24,287 nt of DNA from a virus: IMG/VR virus record IMGVR_UViG_3300033553_000637, positions 1 to 24,287 of that record; one strand, written 5' to 3'. Within the stretch, counting starts at the first letter, position 1, and each line of letters opens with the position of its first letter. Positions 1-6,673 of the stretch are shown here, piece by piece. The notes beneath the pieces are model-generated. The model worked only from the letters and a program-made list of their open reading frames with translations, was not told the DNA's origin and did no database searches. The translations under genes and the position numbers were made by a program.

Positions 1-138
1 ATTAGACGTGTTATAAAACTCTTATTTGGAAATTATTTTTTCGAATTTTAAGGAATAATTTGAATAAGTAATTCTTTTTTCAAACTATATTATAAATAAT
101 ACATTAAATTTTTTGCAAATAAAAAAATAAATGATTGA

Positions 139-162
139 TGTACCCCCCAAAAAACAAAAAGC
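139..162 (+). repeat. Candidate phage left terminus / transposase site 1
   Basis: The stretch TGTACCCCCCAAAAAACAAA starts with TG, as Mu-like ends do, and contains the TACCCCCCAAA motif that recurs in the same orientation near 418, 546 and 600. In Mu the left end carries several MuA sites spread over less than 200 bp; here the copies spread over about 480 bp. Assignment as the terminus is inference. Confidence 0.35.
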
Positions 163-202
163 CCACTAAAAAAGAAAACATAAAAAACGCTTGAAACTAA
201 TG

Positions 203-231
203 AACACAACGCCTACGGGCGTTTTTGTGTT
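203..231 (+). terminator. UACG-tetraloop hairpin with T tract
   Basis: AACAC (203-207) pairs with GTGTT (227-231), AA (208-209) faces TTTTT (222-226), and CGCC (210-213) pairs with GGCG (218-221) around a TACG loop, giving the stable C(UACG)G tetraloop. The T run lies on the 3' side of the inner stem. It resembles an intrinsic terminator for transcripts entering from the left, and would shield the prophage from host read-through if the phage end is near 139. Confidence 0.45.
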
Positions 232-417
232 AGTAGTGGTGCAAACTACCAAATGCCCACTTTGTAATATTTAGCGATATTATTGCGTTATTTTAAACCG
301 CTATTAAATGCCGTTTAAACTCCTTACCGACATTACAACCCCATATTACCTTATATACCGATAACATCACTAAAATTAACGCCTCACAGTTACTATGGCT
401 GCTTGTTAAGTCTTATT

Positions 418-434
418 TAGCCCCCAAAAACAAC
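418..434 (+). repeat. Candidate transposase-site copy (weak)
   Basis: TAGCCCCCAAAAACAAC resembles the TACCCCCCAAA motif at 141 and 546. It also resembles a C-rich Bacteroidota intergenic motif seen near 11128-11143, so it may be unrelated to the phage end. Confidence 0.2.
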
Positions 435-483
435 AGTTTCTTGAAGCGTTTCACGAATTGCCTAAAAACACCCCATTTTTACT

Positions 484-519
484 ATGCGGGGACAGATGCG
501 GGGACAGATGCGGGGACAA
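484..519 (+). repeat. Triple 12-bp tandem repeat
   Basis: The unit ATGCGGGGACAG occurs at 484-495 and 496-507, and once more as ATGCGGGGACAA at 508-519. Copies are otherwise identical and directly abutting. It is much more G-rich than its surroundings. It lies between two candidate transposase-site repeats, left of the repressor. Function unknown; a protein-binding iteron-like array or slippage product are both possible. Confidence 0.8.
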
Positions 520-540
520 TCTTATGCATACAAACTATAT

Positions 541-616
541 GAAACTACCCCCCAAATGCATAAAAAAGGCGGTGAAAACAGGTAAAACAGCCTTGAAACT
601 ACCCCCTAATACAACA
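541..616 (+). repeat. Paired GAAACTACCCCC repeats (candidate transposase sites)
   Basis: GAAACTACCCCCCAAATGC begins at 541 and GAAACTACCCCCTAATAC begins at 595, in the same orientation and 54 bp apart. A degenerate form, GCAAACTACCAAATGCCCAC, begins at 241. The shared TACCCCC core also occurs at the proposed terminus (141). Same-orientation repeats beside the repressor end of a Mu-like phage suggest transposase binding sites. Confidence 0.4.
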
Positions 617-698
617 AAATCAATACATGTCATCTACTAATTAACTGAAAATCAATAATTTAATATGTTTTGATGTTATGATCCGTGTATAAATTCTA

Positions 699-1427
699 CT
701 AATTCATAGTATTTAACCGGATTGTGGCCTTTATTAAGGCCAAGGCACGTATTTTTTTTAATTGCACATCTTTATCCTGGTGGTGTTTGTTTTCACTCAC
801 CAATTTAATGTATTCTATGCCTTTTTCAGATTTTTGAATGTATTTCACGGTTACAAATTCCTCTTCACCTACGTCAATGCTCAATAGGTACATTTCGCCC
901 CAAAAAATATCGTTTTCAATATCTTCAACTTTCCTATAGGCAACAATATCCCCGTTTTTTAATAATGGGTACATACTATCCCCGGCAACATACACGGCTC
1001 CATCACATCTTGGCAGGTTGGGGATACTCATGGTATCTAATACTTCCAATTCTTCACTTCCCCTAAATAATTCAACTAGACCGGCTGTAGCCTCCAGGTT
1101 ATATATCGGAATTAATTGTTGTTGTAGATCATTATCGGTTCTTAAAGGGAAAACTCGTAATTTTTTATTATCAATCTTTAGTGCCTTATTTTCACTCATT
1201 AAAGGAAGATTGGAATGTTCATCTCGCAGATTTGAATGTATTAAATCACTTTCCGAAATGTCAAAATATCTGGCAATTTTAATTAAATCATTAAACTTTG
1301 GGTATGAAGCTCCTTTTTCATAATTAGCCCATTGAGTTCTTGTAAACTGCATAGATTCAGCTATCTTATCTTGTGTTAGGGCTTTTCTAAGCCTCAAGTA
1401 ATGAAGGTTTTCGCCAAAATTTATCAT
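699..1427 (-). CDS. Prophage repressor, HTH + S24 peptidase-like
   Basis: 242 residues. Residues ~3-62 form a Cro/cI-type helix-turn-helix (LTQDKIAESMQFTRTQWANYEKG). The C-terminal half is a LexA/S24-type domain: Ser151 in GDSMYP and Lys195 in VTVKY fit the catalytic dyad, and Ala115-Gly116 (ATAGLVEL) sits 35 residues before the serine, close to LexA spacing, so self-cleavage is plausible. It is transcribed leftward, divergent from the early operon, as Mu c is; the protein itself is lambda/LexA-like rather than Mu c-like. It very likely maintains lysogeny by binding the palindromes at 1446-1478. A cleavable form would link induction to RecA and DNA damage, which is inference. Confidence 0.9.
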   Translation of the reverse strand: MINFGENLHYLRLRKALTQDKIAESMQFTRTQWANYEKGASYPKFNDLIKIARYFDISESDLIHSNLRDEHSNLPLMSENKALKIDNKKLRVFPLRTDNDLQQQLIPIYNLEATAGLVELFRGSEELEVLDTMSIPNLPRCDGAVYVAGDSMYPLLKNGDIVAYRKVEDIENDIFWGEMYLLSIDVGEEEFVTVKYIQKSEKGIEYIKLVSENKHHQDKDVQLKKIRALALIKATIRLNTMN

Positions 1428-1444
1428 ATTCTAAATAAATTATT

Positions 1445-1459
1445 TCCAAATTATTTGTA
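1445..1459. promoter_or_regulatory. Second, imperfect operator copy
   Basis: CAAA-TTA-TTTG at 1447-1457 matches the core of the perfect palindrome CAAA-TTG-TTTG, with its centre 18 bp to the left. It also contains TTTG (1454-1457), a candidate -33 element of the rightward early promoter, so a repressor bound here would cover it. Confidence 0.5.
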
Positions 1460-1486
1460 ATTGTCAAATTGTTTGACATATATTTG
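1454..1486 (+). promoter_or_regulatory. Early rightward promoter (Bacteroidota type)
   Basis: TTTG at 1454-1457 and TATATTTG at 1479-1486 match the Bacteroidota TTTG / TAnnTTTG pair with a 21-bp spacer. Transcription would start near 1492, about 20 bases before the ATG at 1512. The perfect palindrome fills the space between the boxes, which implies repression by occlusion. Confidence 0.65.
1462..1478. promoter_or_regulatory. Perfect 17-bp palindrome, probable repressor operator
   Basis: TGTCAAATTGTTTGACA is a perfect inverted repeat (7-bp arms, 3-bp centre) between the divergent repressor and early genes. It abuts the TATATTTG -7 box. A single half-site, GTCAAAT, follows at 1503-1509 just before the first early gene. 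Position and symmetry make it the best candidate operator in the window. Confidence 0.7.
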
Positions 1487-1511
1487 TACACATAAATGAA
1501 CGGTCAAATAT

Positions 1512-1718
1512 ATGGAATTAGAAGAAATCATAAAGCTCAAAAAGAAATTAAAGCCCAGAATGGAGCTTGGTGACTATGTGACATTAGGTAAAATGTTCGA
1601 TATAGCGCAGAATACAGCAAGGGCACGTTACCTCAGAAATAACGAAGAAGCAGTACTGGCAATGAAGGAAATCATTGAATCCAGGGAAGCATTGATTAAT
1701 AAATTTAAAAAGGATTAG
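1512..1718 (+). CDS. Small DNA-binding regulator, Ner/Cro position
   Basis: 68 residues, highly charged. Residues ~21-45 (DYVTLGKMFDIAQNTARARY) read as a helix-turn-helix in which TLGKMFDIA and NTARARYLR would be the two helices; the C-terminus is a charged helix. It is the first gene of the early operon behind the palindromic operator, the position of ner in Mu and cro in lambdoid phages, so a negative regulator of early or repressor transcription is plausible. No Shine-Dalgarno is evident, as usual in this phylum. I do not recognise the family with certainty. Confidence 0.7.
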   Translation: MELEEIIKLKKKLKPRMELGDYVTLGKMFDIAQNTARARYLRNNEEAVLAMKEIIESREALINKFKKD

Positions 1719-1720
1719 AT

Positions 1721-2080
1721 ATGAGTAAAATAAACTTCACACCCACATTGATAGACAATAAAGCTTATGATTTCTATTTGAATTATAGAAATAAGAGCGA
1801 AAAAAGACTTTCTATCAAACAAATACAGGAATACACCTATAATGCTTCGGTACTTAATTCGCTCCTTGAAATTATTGACAACCGTGCAGCCTATGCAAAA
1901 GCTACGGGTGTAAAACCAGGGAATTTATGGGACATGCTTAGTAATGATGTAAACAATTTAAAGCACGTTCCCCACACCTTACCAATTACATCAAGTGGAT
2001 TACGGCTTAAAGCTAAAAAATACAAGGATGAAGGATATACAAGCCTTATTTCATCCAGTCTCGAAAACAAAAACGCATAA
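1721..2080 (+). CDS. Stand-alone paralogue of transposase DNA-binding domain
   Basis: 119 residues. Residues 12-119 align with residues 104-213 of the transposase encoded at 2526-4625. From Tyr38 to the end the alignment is gap-free, with about 47 of 82 identities by hand count, including YTYNASVLN, LSNDVN, GLR, KYK and SLIS. In MuA the comparable N-terminal region binds the end sites. The protein stops where the transposase linker begins and has no catalytic domain, so it could bind phage ends without cutting them: a competitor, targeting partner or regulator. It starts 2 bases after the preceding stop. Codons differ at many wobble positions between copies, so the duplication is not recent. 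It is not a fragment left by a frameshift, because the transposase is complete. Confidence 0.85.
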   Translation: MSKINFTPTLIDNKAYDFYLNYRNKSEKRLSIKQIQEYTYNASVLNSLLEIIDNRAAYAKATGVKPGNLWDMLSNDVNNLKHVPHTLPITSSGLRLKAKKYKDEGYTSLISSSLENKNA

Positions 2081-2525
2081 TTATGAAAATTCAAGTTTTC
2101 TCACCTCACTACACACATCAAAATCAGTTAACTCCAACATTATTAACTGAATTATCGAACCGTAAAGTTCAACTAGATATTCTGCCCGCTTCTTCCCTAA
2201 TGAAATCATCACAATCCCACGTGCCGACCAAAATTCCTTTTCAGGTATTAAAGATTGAGCGTCAGGAGGATAATAGTTTATTGTGCAAGGAGAACGGTCG
2301 AAAGCTCCCTTTAACGCCGTCAGGTGGGCTAGACAAGGCTCAACTTGAGCTCGAAATTGCTCTTCGTCTATGGTAGGGTTAGAGCCAACTATATCAACAA
2401 TTAAAACATAAGAAGATAACATATCACTAGTATTTAAGATTAGACACCCTAAATGTAGTGATTTTCCCGAAAGGCATACAGGGCGGTTCGAGTCCGTCCC
2501 GGGAAACAATCAATACCCCAGAATA
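2081..2525. other. Non-coding structured stretch between domain paralogue and transposase
   Basis: 445 bases with no convincing gene. A 97-codon plus frame (2083-2376) starts 2 bases after the preceding stop but its protein is featureless; a 142-codon minus frame (2081-2509) starts inside the tRNA-like arm. Several inverted repeats lie here: TAGAC/GTCTA (2330-2334, 2366-2370), GAGC/GCTC (2347-2350, 2359-2362), GGCTC/GAGCC (2337-2341, 2382-2386), and the two strong hairpins at 2423-2506. Part of it is visibly richer in G and C than the neighbours. It breaks an otherwise tightly packed operon and so is likely functional RNA, a mobile remnant or a control region. Confidence 0.55.
2423..2506 (+). 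ncRNA. Candidate structured RNA with tRNA T-arm-like hairpin
   Basis: Two hairpins abut exactly. The first pairs ATCACTA (2423-2429) with TAGTGAT (2456-2462) and, after a small bulge, ATTTA (2432-2436) with TAAAT (2450-2454). The second pairs TTTCCCG (2463-2469) with CGGGAAA (2500-2506) and encloses an inner stem GGGCGG/CCGTCC (one G-U pair) around the loop TTCGAGT, the classic T-loop sequence of tRNA. A 7-bp acceptor-like stem stacked on a T arm resembles a tRNA minihelix, but I could not build a complete tRNA: no D arm, anticodon arm or upstream acceptor partner fits. It ends 19 bases before the transposase ATG. Options: leader structure, tRNA-derived remnant, or new small RNA. Confidence 0.4.
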
Positions 2526-4625
2526 ATGCAGGAATCACCATACGAATATTACGACGGTAAGCTTGGACTTAAAATTAAGTACCTCATTTCCGATAATGAC
2601 GGACAATACCAACGTCATTCGGAAAGCATCAGGGTGATATCATACGATGCTCTTAAAAAACGTATGAATCGAAAATCTAGTTGTGAAAAAAGACTTCGTC
2701 GGGCTGCTTTGAACAATGATACTCTTATACTTTTTTCTTCAATTTCCAGAGAATGGAAGGATCGGCTCACCACAAAATTTGGAAACCCGAAAGAAGAAAT
2801 AAAAGAAAGTTGGTTTGCTCAACATTACACAGCAGATCGAAAAGCCTATGAGTTTTATGTTGGACATAGATATGGTGAGAAAAACGAAAAGAAACTGGAC
2901 CTTAAATTGGTTGAGACCTACACTTACAATGCTTCAGTTCTCAATGCTGTATTAGAGATGAAAACCAACCGCCGTGCATACGCAAAAGCCTTGGGCGGTG
3001 TGCAGTTGGATATATGGCAAAGCCTTAGCAACGATGTGAATGCATTCAGGGAGGTTGCCCACGATCTTCCGGCGACAAGGGATGGTTTACGACGAAAAAC
3101 CAATAAGTATAAGAAAGAAAGCTTTCTAAGTCTTATATCCGGTCGCCTTCAAAACATTAATGCTTCTAAAACAAAAGGCGAAGAGCAAATGGCAATGCTT
3201 GATGAATTGCTTTCCAAGCATACCAACCTTGACAACCAATTAATTTCAGAAATATACAATGCAGTGGCCAAGCAATTGGGATGGGAGGAAATAACACCAA
3301 TGACCGTTAGTAACCGGAAAAACAAAAAGAAAGTTACTATTCACGCTGGCCGAAATGGTATAAAATCCTTGAAAAGCAATGTGCTAATGCAGGTAAAACG
3401 AAAAAAACCAACCACCCCCATGTTATACTGGACACTGGATGGTTGGGATGTAGAATTGTTGTACCAGGATACTGCCATAGATAAGAAGGGAAATAAAGTA
3501 ACCACCTATCACAATCGATTAACGGTAGTTGTGGTATTGGATCCACACAATAACTATCCTGTAGGCTATGCCATAGGAACAAATGAAAGCCCGGCACTTA
3601 TTAAAAAGGCACTTCAAAACTCCATGAGACACGTTAATTCTCTTTTTGGCGAATTATATATGCCTTACCAGCTTCAAAGTGATAACTACGCCGTAAAGAA
3701 CCTTACTCCAATTTATAAGGCAATCACTCCGCATTTTACTCCTGCTGAAGTTGGTAATGCCAAAGCAAAAGTGATCGAGCCTTATTTTGGTTATATCAAT
3801 AAAAAATATTGCAAACTATTGGACAATTGGAGTGGTCATAACGTAGATAGTGGCAGCAAAAACCAACCTAATAGTGAATACCTGCAAAAGATTAAAAAGA
3901 GCTTTCCAGATCAAAAAGGCTGTATTTCACAAATTGAAGCTCTAATTTCTTCAGAGAGATCTAAAAAACAGGAAGAGTACCAACAAAACTGGCTTGAGAC
4001 TAAAGAAGAATTCAAGCAGATCATGAGCCTTGAAAACTACCTACTAACATTTGGTAGCAGTACAGGTGATACCAATAAACTTACCGGCGAAGGTGTTGTG
4101 ATAAAAATTGAAGGTGAAAAATGCTACTTCGACAGCTTCGATTTAAATTTCAGGCATCAATCCCACTTAGACTGGAGCATCCAGTATGACACTAATGACC
4201 TTAGCCAGGTTCTTGCCGTTTCTGATGATGGTACCGAACGACACCTCTTAGAGCAAAAATATATCCAACCAATGGCTTTAGCAGACAGGACAGAGAAGGA
4301 TCCTTTTGAGCTAAAACGCATTAAAGACTTCAATAAAACTACAATAGATATTATTGTGGATGAGCGTGCCAGCAACTCCCGATTACTTGATACGCTTCTT
4401 GACAGACCTGAGCTAAACGACACTCTTGCAAAACATTTGCTTACCGACAGTGTAGGTCAGCACAAAAACCACAAAAGCCGGGAACGTTTGGAAGTTGCCA
4501 AAAATTCCAGTCAGTTAGTTGAAAAGACTGCCAAAAAGGAAGAAAAAAAGCAATTGAAAACCTTTGCCGATGAACAGCAGGAATACTACGACTCTAAAGT
4601 GAATATTAACGAATACATCTCATAA
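2526..4625 (+). CDS. MuA-like DDE transposase
   Basis: 699 residues. It should bind the phage ends and carry out replicative transposition by strand transfer. The N-terminus (~1-95) is the Mu-type winged-helix region typical of Bacteroidota homologues (YYDGKLGLK ... LFSSISREWKDRL). Residues ~96-215 are the end-binding domain duplicated at 1721-2080. The RNase H-like core starts near YWTLDGWDV: Asp308 (or Asp305), Asp386 (QSDNY) and Glu418 (KVIEPYFG) fit the DDE triad. The C-terminal ~100 residues are charged and may contact the B ATPase. The stop is followed 2 bases later by the B gene. Start chosen at the ATG at 2526 because the N-terminal domain is complete from there. Confidence 0.95.
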   Translation: MQESPYEYYDGKLGLKIKYLISDNDGQYQRHSESIRVISYDALKKRMNRKSSCEKRLRRAALNNDTLILFSSISREWKDRLTTKFGNPKEEIKESWFAQHYTADRKAYEFYVGHRYGEKNEKKLDLKLVETYTYNASVLNAVLEMKTNRRAYAKALGGVQLDIWQSLSNDVNAFREVAHDLPATRDGLRRKTNKYKKESFLSLISGRLQNINASKTKGEEQMAMLDELLSKHTNLDNQLISEIYNAVAKQLGWEEITPMTVSNRKNKKKVTIHAGRNGIKSLKSNVLMQVKRKKPTTPMLYWTLDGWDVELLYQDTAIDKKGNKVTTYHNRLTVVVVLDPHNNYPVGYAIGTNESPALIKKALQNSMRHVNSLFGELYMPYQLQSDNYAVKNLTPIYKAITPHFTPAEVGNAKAKVIEPYFGYINKKYCKLLDNWSGHNVDSGSKNQPNSEYLQKIKKSFPDQKGCISQIEALISSERSKKQEEYQQNWLETKEEFKQIMSLENYLLTFGSSTGDTNKLTGEGVVIKIEGEKCYFDSFDLNFRHQSHLDWSIQYDTNDLSQVLAVSDDGTERHLLEQKYIQPMALADRTEKDPFELKRIKDFNKTTIDIIVDERASNSRLLDTLLDRPELNDTLAKHLLTDSVGQHKNHKSRERLEVAKNSSQLVEKTAKKEEKKQLKTFADEQQEYYDSKVNINEYIS

Positions 4626-4627
4626 TT

Positions 4628-5575
4628 ATGGATAACATTACCAAACAACTTATTGCCGAAAAATGTAGGCTGTATATATCTGAAAACAACCTAACCCAAT
4701 CCGACTTTGCCTCCAAGGCAGGAATGGGCAAAGAGTTTATTACCCACATTCTTAAAGAAGGATCAGACTTCACCTATTCCGCAGGTAAAAACAAGATCGT
4801 AACCATTTCCGATAAGTATTTTACAAGGATTGCAGAATTCATTGGCCTTTCACTTACCAAATCCTATTGGGAAATTATACCCACCCCACAATTGACCCAG
4901 GCAATATCAATATTAAAGGATGCTAAAGCATACGGTGCTACCAATTTGATCATTGCAGATACCGGAGCAGGGAAAACCCAAAGCGTGAACCTGTTCCACC
5001 GTAAAAATCCGGCAGATACGTTTGTTGTTACCGTGGGAAGTTCAGATAACCTCTCAGATCTTATAGATAAGATCATAGACCAGCTGAAGATCACTACCGG
5101 AAAAACAAAAAGCAAGAAGCTTCGGGATATTGCGAAAAAACTGCGCAATATGAAGGAAAGCGGACTGGAACCTCAGTTAATTATGGATGAGGCCGAATAT
5201 ATGAAGATCCCTGCCCTTTGTGCGACCAAGGAACTATATGATTACCTGCACCAGTACTGTTCTATTGTATTGGTAGGAACTTCACAATTACTTAAAAACC
5301 TTGACAGTCTTCGCAAAAAAGACAAGCCCGGAATACCTCAGTTTTACAGACGGATAAAATTTGGGATCCGAAAATTACCAAATGTGGATACTTCATTTAA
5401 ACTCTTTTTAAACGGCCTTTCAAATGAGGTTCAAAAGTATCTAAGAAAAATATGCGATAACTACGGAGAGCTTCATGATGTTCTGGTGCCGGTTAGGCGT
5501 GAGGCAGATCGGACTGGAGAGACCATTACCGTAGCTTTTATTCAAAAAGTGTTAAACCTCTCAAAAGACTACTAA
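4628..5575 (+). CDS. MuB-like AAA+ ATPase, transposition target selector
   Basis: 315 residues, 2 bases downstream of the transposase. Residues ~8-80 form an N-terminal HTH (LTQSDFASKAGMGKEFITHI), as in MuB. The AAA+ core has a Walker A motif at 111-117 (DTGAGKT), Walker B at 184-188 (LIMDE) and a sensor-like VLVGTSQLL. MuB coats target DNA in an ATP-dependent way, recruits and activates MuA and gives target immunity; length and gene order match that role. Nothing in the sequence suggests a defect. Confidence 0.93.
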   Translation: MDNITKQLIAEKCRLYISENNLTQSDFASKAGMGKEFITHILKEGSDFTYSAGKNKIVTISDKYFTRIAEFIGLSLTKSYWEIIPTPQLTQAISILKDAKAYGATNLIIADTGAGKTQSVNLFHRKNPADTFVVTVGSSDNLSDLIDKIIDQLKITTGKTKSKKLRDIAKKLRNMKESGLEPQLIMDEAEYMKIPALCATKELYDYLHQYCSIVLVGTSQLLKNLDSLRKKDKPGIPQFYRRIKFGIRKLPNVDTSFKLFLNGLSNEVQKYLRKICDNYGELHDVLVPVRREADRTGETITVAFIQKVLNLSKDY

Positions 5576-5583
5576 AATCTTAA

Positions 5584-6300
5584 ATGAATCACTCCCCAAC
5601 AACTTCAAAAAATGACAAACCCCAACAGAATAAACAATCAGCCAACCATCAGGAATCCAGTAAAACACCAAAACTTAAAAAAGTCCTCACCGTTGCGAAT
5701 ATTCAAAATCAAAACATAGATAGGATCCCATTTAAGGGAGACTGGTTCCAGGCATTTAAAAAACCTCAGAACAAAGGCGTGTGGTTTATCTGGGGCGGTT
5801 CAGGAAGCGGTAAAAGTACCTTTCAGATGATGTTGGCTAAAGAGTTCGCTAAAACAGAGAAAGTGTTTTACAATCTCTTGGAAGAGGAAATGGACGATTC
5901 GGATTTTGTGGAACGTACCGAATTATGCCGAATGAATGAAGTGGCAGATAATTTTAATGTTCAGCGATATAACTACGATGAATTGTACGCCTATCTCGAA
6001 AAGAGAGGATCCCCAAAAGTGGTAGTGATTGATTCTATTACCTATTTCACAAAGGATTTTTCAAAGTACATGCATCTAAAGAAAAAATTCCCAGATAAGA
6101 TTTTCATCATAAGTGGTCACGCCGAGGGAAAAAATCCAAGGACAAAACTTGAAGAAGACATCATGTACGATGCCAAGATGAAAATATTTGTTAGCGGTTA
6201 CCTGGCAACTTGTAAGGGACGGACAATTGGTCCTAATGGAGGTCTTTTTGTGATCTGGCCAGAAGGATATAAAAAGCTGCAAGGCGCATCTATTAATTAA
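5584..6300 (+). CDS. RecA/DnaB-superfold ATPase
   Basis: 238 residues. The first ~45 are polar and rich in Gln, Asn, Ser and Lys, probably disordered. Walker A is at 71-79 (GGSGSGKST), an acidic run EEEMDD at 100-105 may supply the catalytic glutamate, and Walker B is VVVID at 146-150, followed by SITYF; IISGH at 175-179 looks like a sensor segment. This is a single RecA-like core such as those of phage Sak4/RadA-like recombinases or helicase loaders. It sits between the transposition genes and DUF3164, suggesting a DNA transaction during transposition or replication. Its exact substrate cannot be read from sequence. Confidence 0.8.
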   Translation: MNHSPTTSKNDKPQQNKQSANHQESSKTPKLKKVLTVANIQNQNIDRIPFKGDWFQAFKKPQNKGVWFIWGGSGSGKSTFQMMLAKEFAKTEKVFYNLLEEEMDDSDFVERTELCRMNEVADNFNVQRYNYDELYAYLEKRGSPKVVVIDSITYFTKDFSKYMHLKKKFPDKIFIISGHAEGKNPRTKLEEDIMYDAKMKIFVSGYLATCKGRTIGPNGGLFVIWPEGYKKLQGASIN

Positions 6301-6313
6301 TAAAAACAAACCT

Positions 6314-6640
6314 ATGAATACAGTACACGCACGATTGAAAATTACACCAGGGGAATATCAGGATCTTATAATGGATCTATGGTTTCAATGGAGCTGCACC
6401 AAAACAAAAAACCTGCTTTCCCTTCAAAAGGTGCTAACCTGCCAACCATTGTTCAGGTGGTGGTGTAGAGAGCTTAAAAAATTTGAAACCCAATTTATGG
6501 AAGAAACCCAATTCTATGAAAATGTGATTTCCAAAGAACTGGCTCTTTCCTGCTACAATGAAAACATTCAACCCATTTATAACCGATTCTCAAAACCCTT
6601 AATTAAAAAAGCCTATGAGCGCCAATCAATTGAAGAATAA
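6314..6640 (+). CDS. Early-operon protein of unknown function
   Basis: 108 residues. Aromatic-rich (LWFQWSC, LFRWWCREL) and mainly helical by eye; no signal peptide or membrane segment. It has three cysteines without a zinc-site pattern. It lies 13 bases after the ATPase and in the same direction, so it is co-transcribed with the transposition genes. I do not recognise the family. Confidence 0.7.
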   Translation: MNTVHARLKITPGEYQDLIMDLWFQWSCTKTKNLLSLQKVLTCQPLFRWWCRELKKFETQFMEETQFYENVISKELALSCYNENIQPIYNRFSKPLIKKAYERQSIEE

Positions 6641-6673
6641 AAATTTAATAATAAAAACCACAAACTATAAACT

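Larger units (their letters stand above)
1..698. other. Gene-free left-end region (host flank plus possible phage attL)
   Basis: No convincing gene is seen here on either strand. The first ~138 bases are very AT-rich and featureless and may be host sequence. From about 139 the sequence begins TGTACCCCCC; TG at a terminus is typical of Mu-like ends, so 139 is my best guess for the phage end, but no right end or target duplication is in the window to confirm it. The rest holds direct repeats of TACCCCCCAAA, a hairpin at 203-231 and a triple 12-bp repeat at 484-519, listed separately. A 60-codon open frame at 458-640 runs through those repeats and is not believed. Confidence 0.5.

Noticed and set aside
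484-519. CRISPR array
   Set aside because: Repeats are 12 bp, directly tandem with no spacers, and no cas genes are present.
458-640. 60-codon plus-strand open frame in the left-end region
   Set aside because: It is produced by translating the 12-bp tandem repeat (CGDRCGDRCGD) and the TACCCCC repeats; composition is not protein-like and there is no gene context.
1018-1323. 101-codon plus-strand frame opposite the repressor
   Set aside because: It is antisense to the well-supported HTH/S24 repressor and has no protein-like features.
2083-2376. 97-codon plus-strand frame 2 bases after the domain paralogue
   Set aside because: Spacing is right for a gene, but the product has no recognisable structure or motif and the DNA is rich in inverted repeats; treated as probable non-coding. 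A homologue search could overturn this.
2423-2506. A complete tRNA or tmRNA gene
   Set aside because: Only the T arm and an adjoining 7-bp stem fit. No D arm, anticodon arm or distant 5' acceptor strand could be paired, and the 3' end lacks CCA.
2081-2509. 142-codon minus-strand frame opposite the early operon
   Set aside because: It starts inside the T-arm-like hairpin (PGTDSNRPVCLS reads as antisense of tRNA-type sequence), opposes the operon and shows no domain. Not fully excluded.
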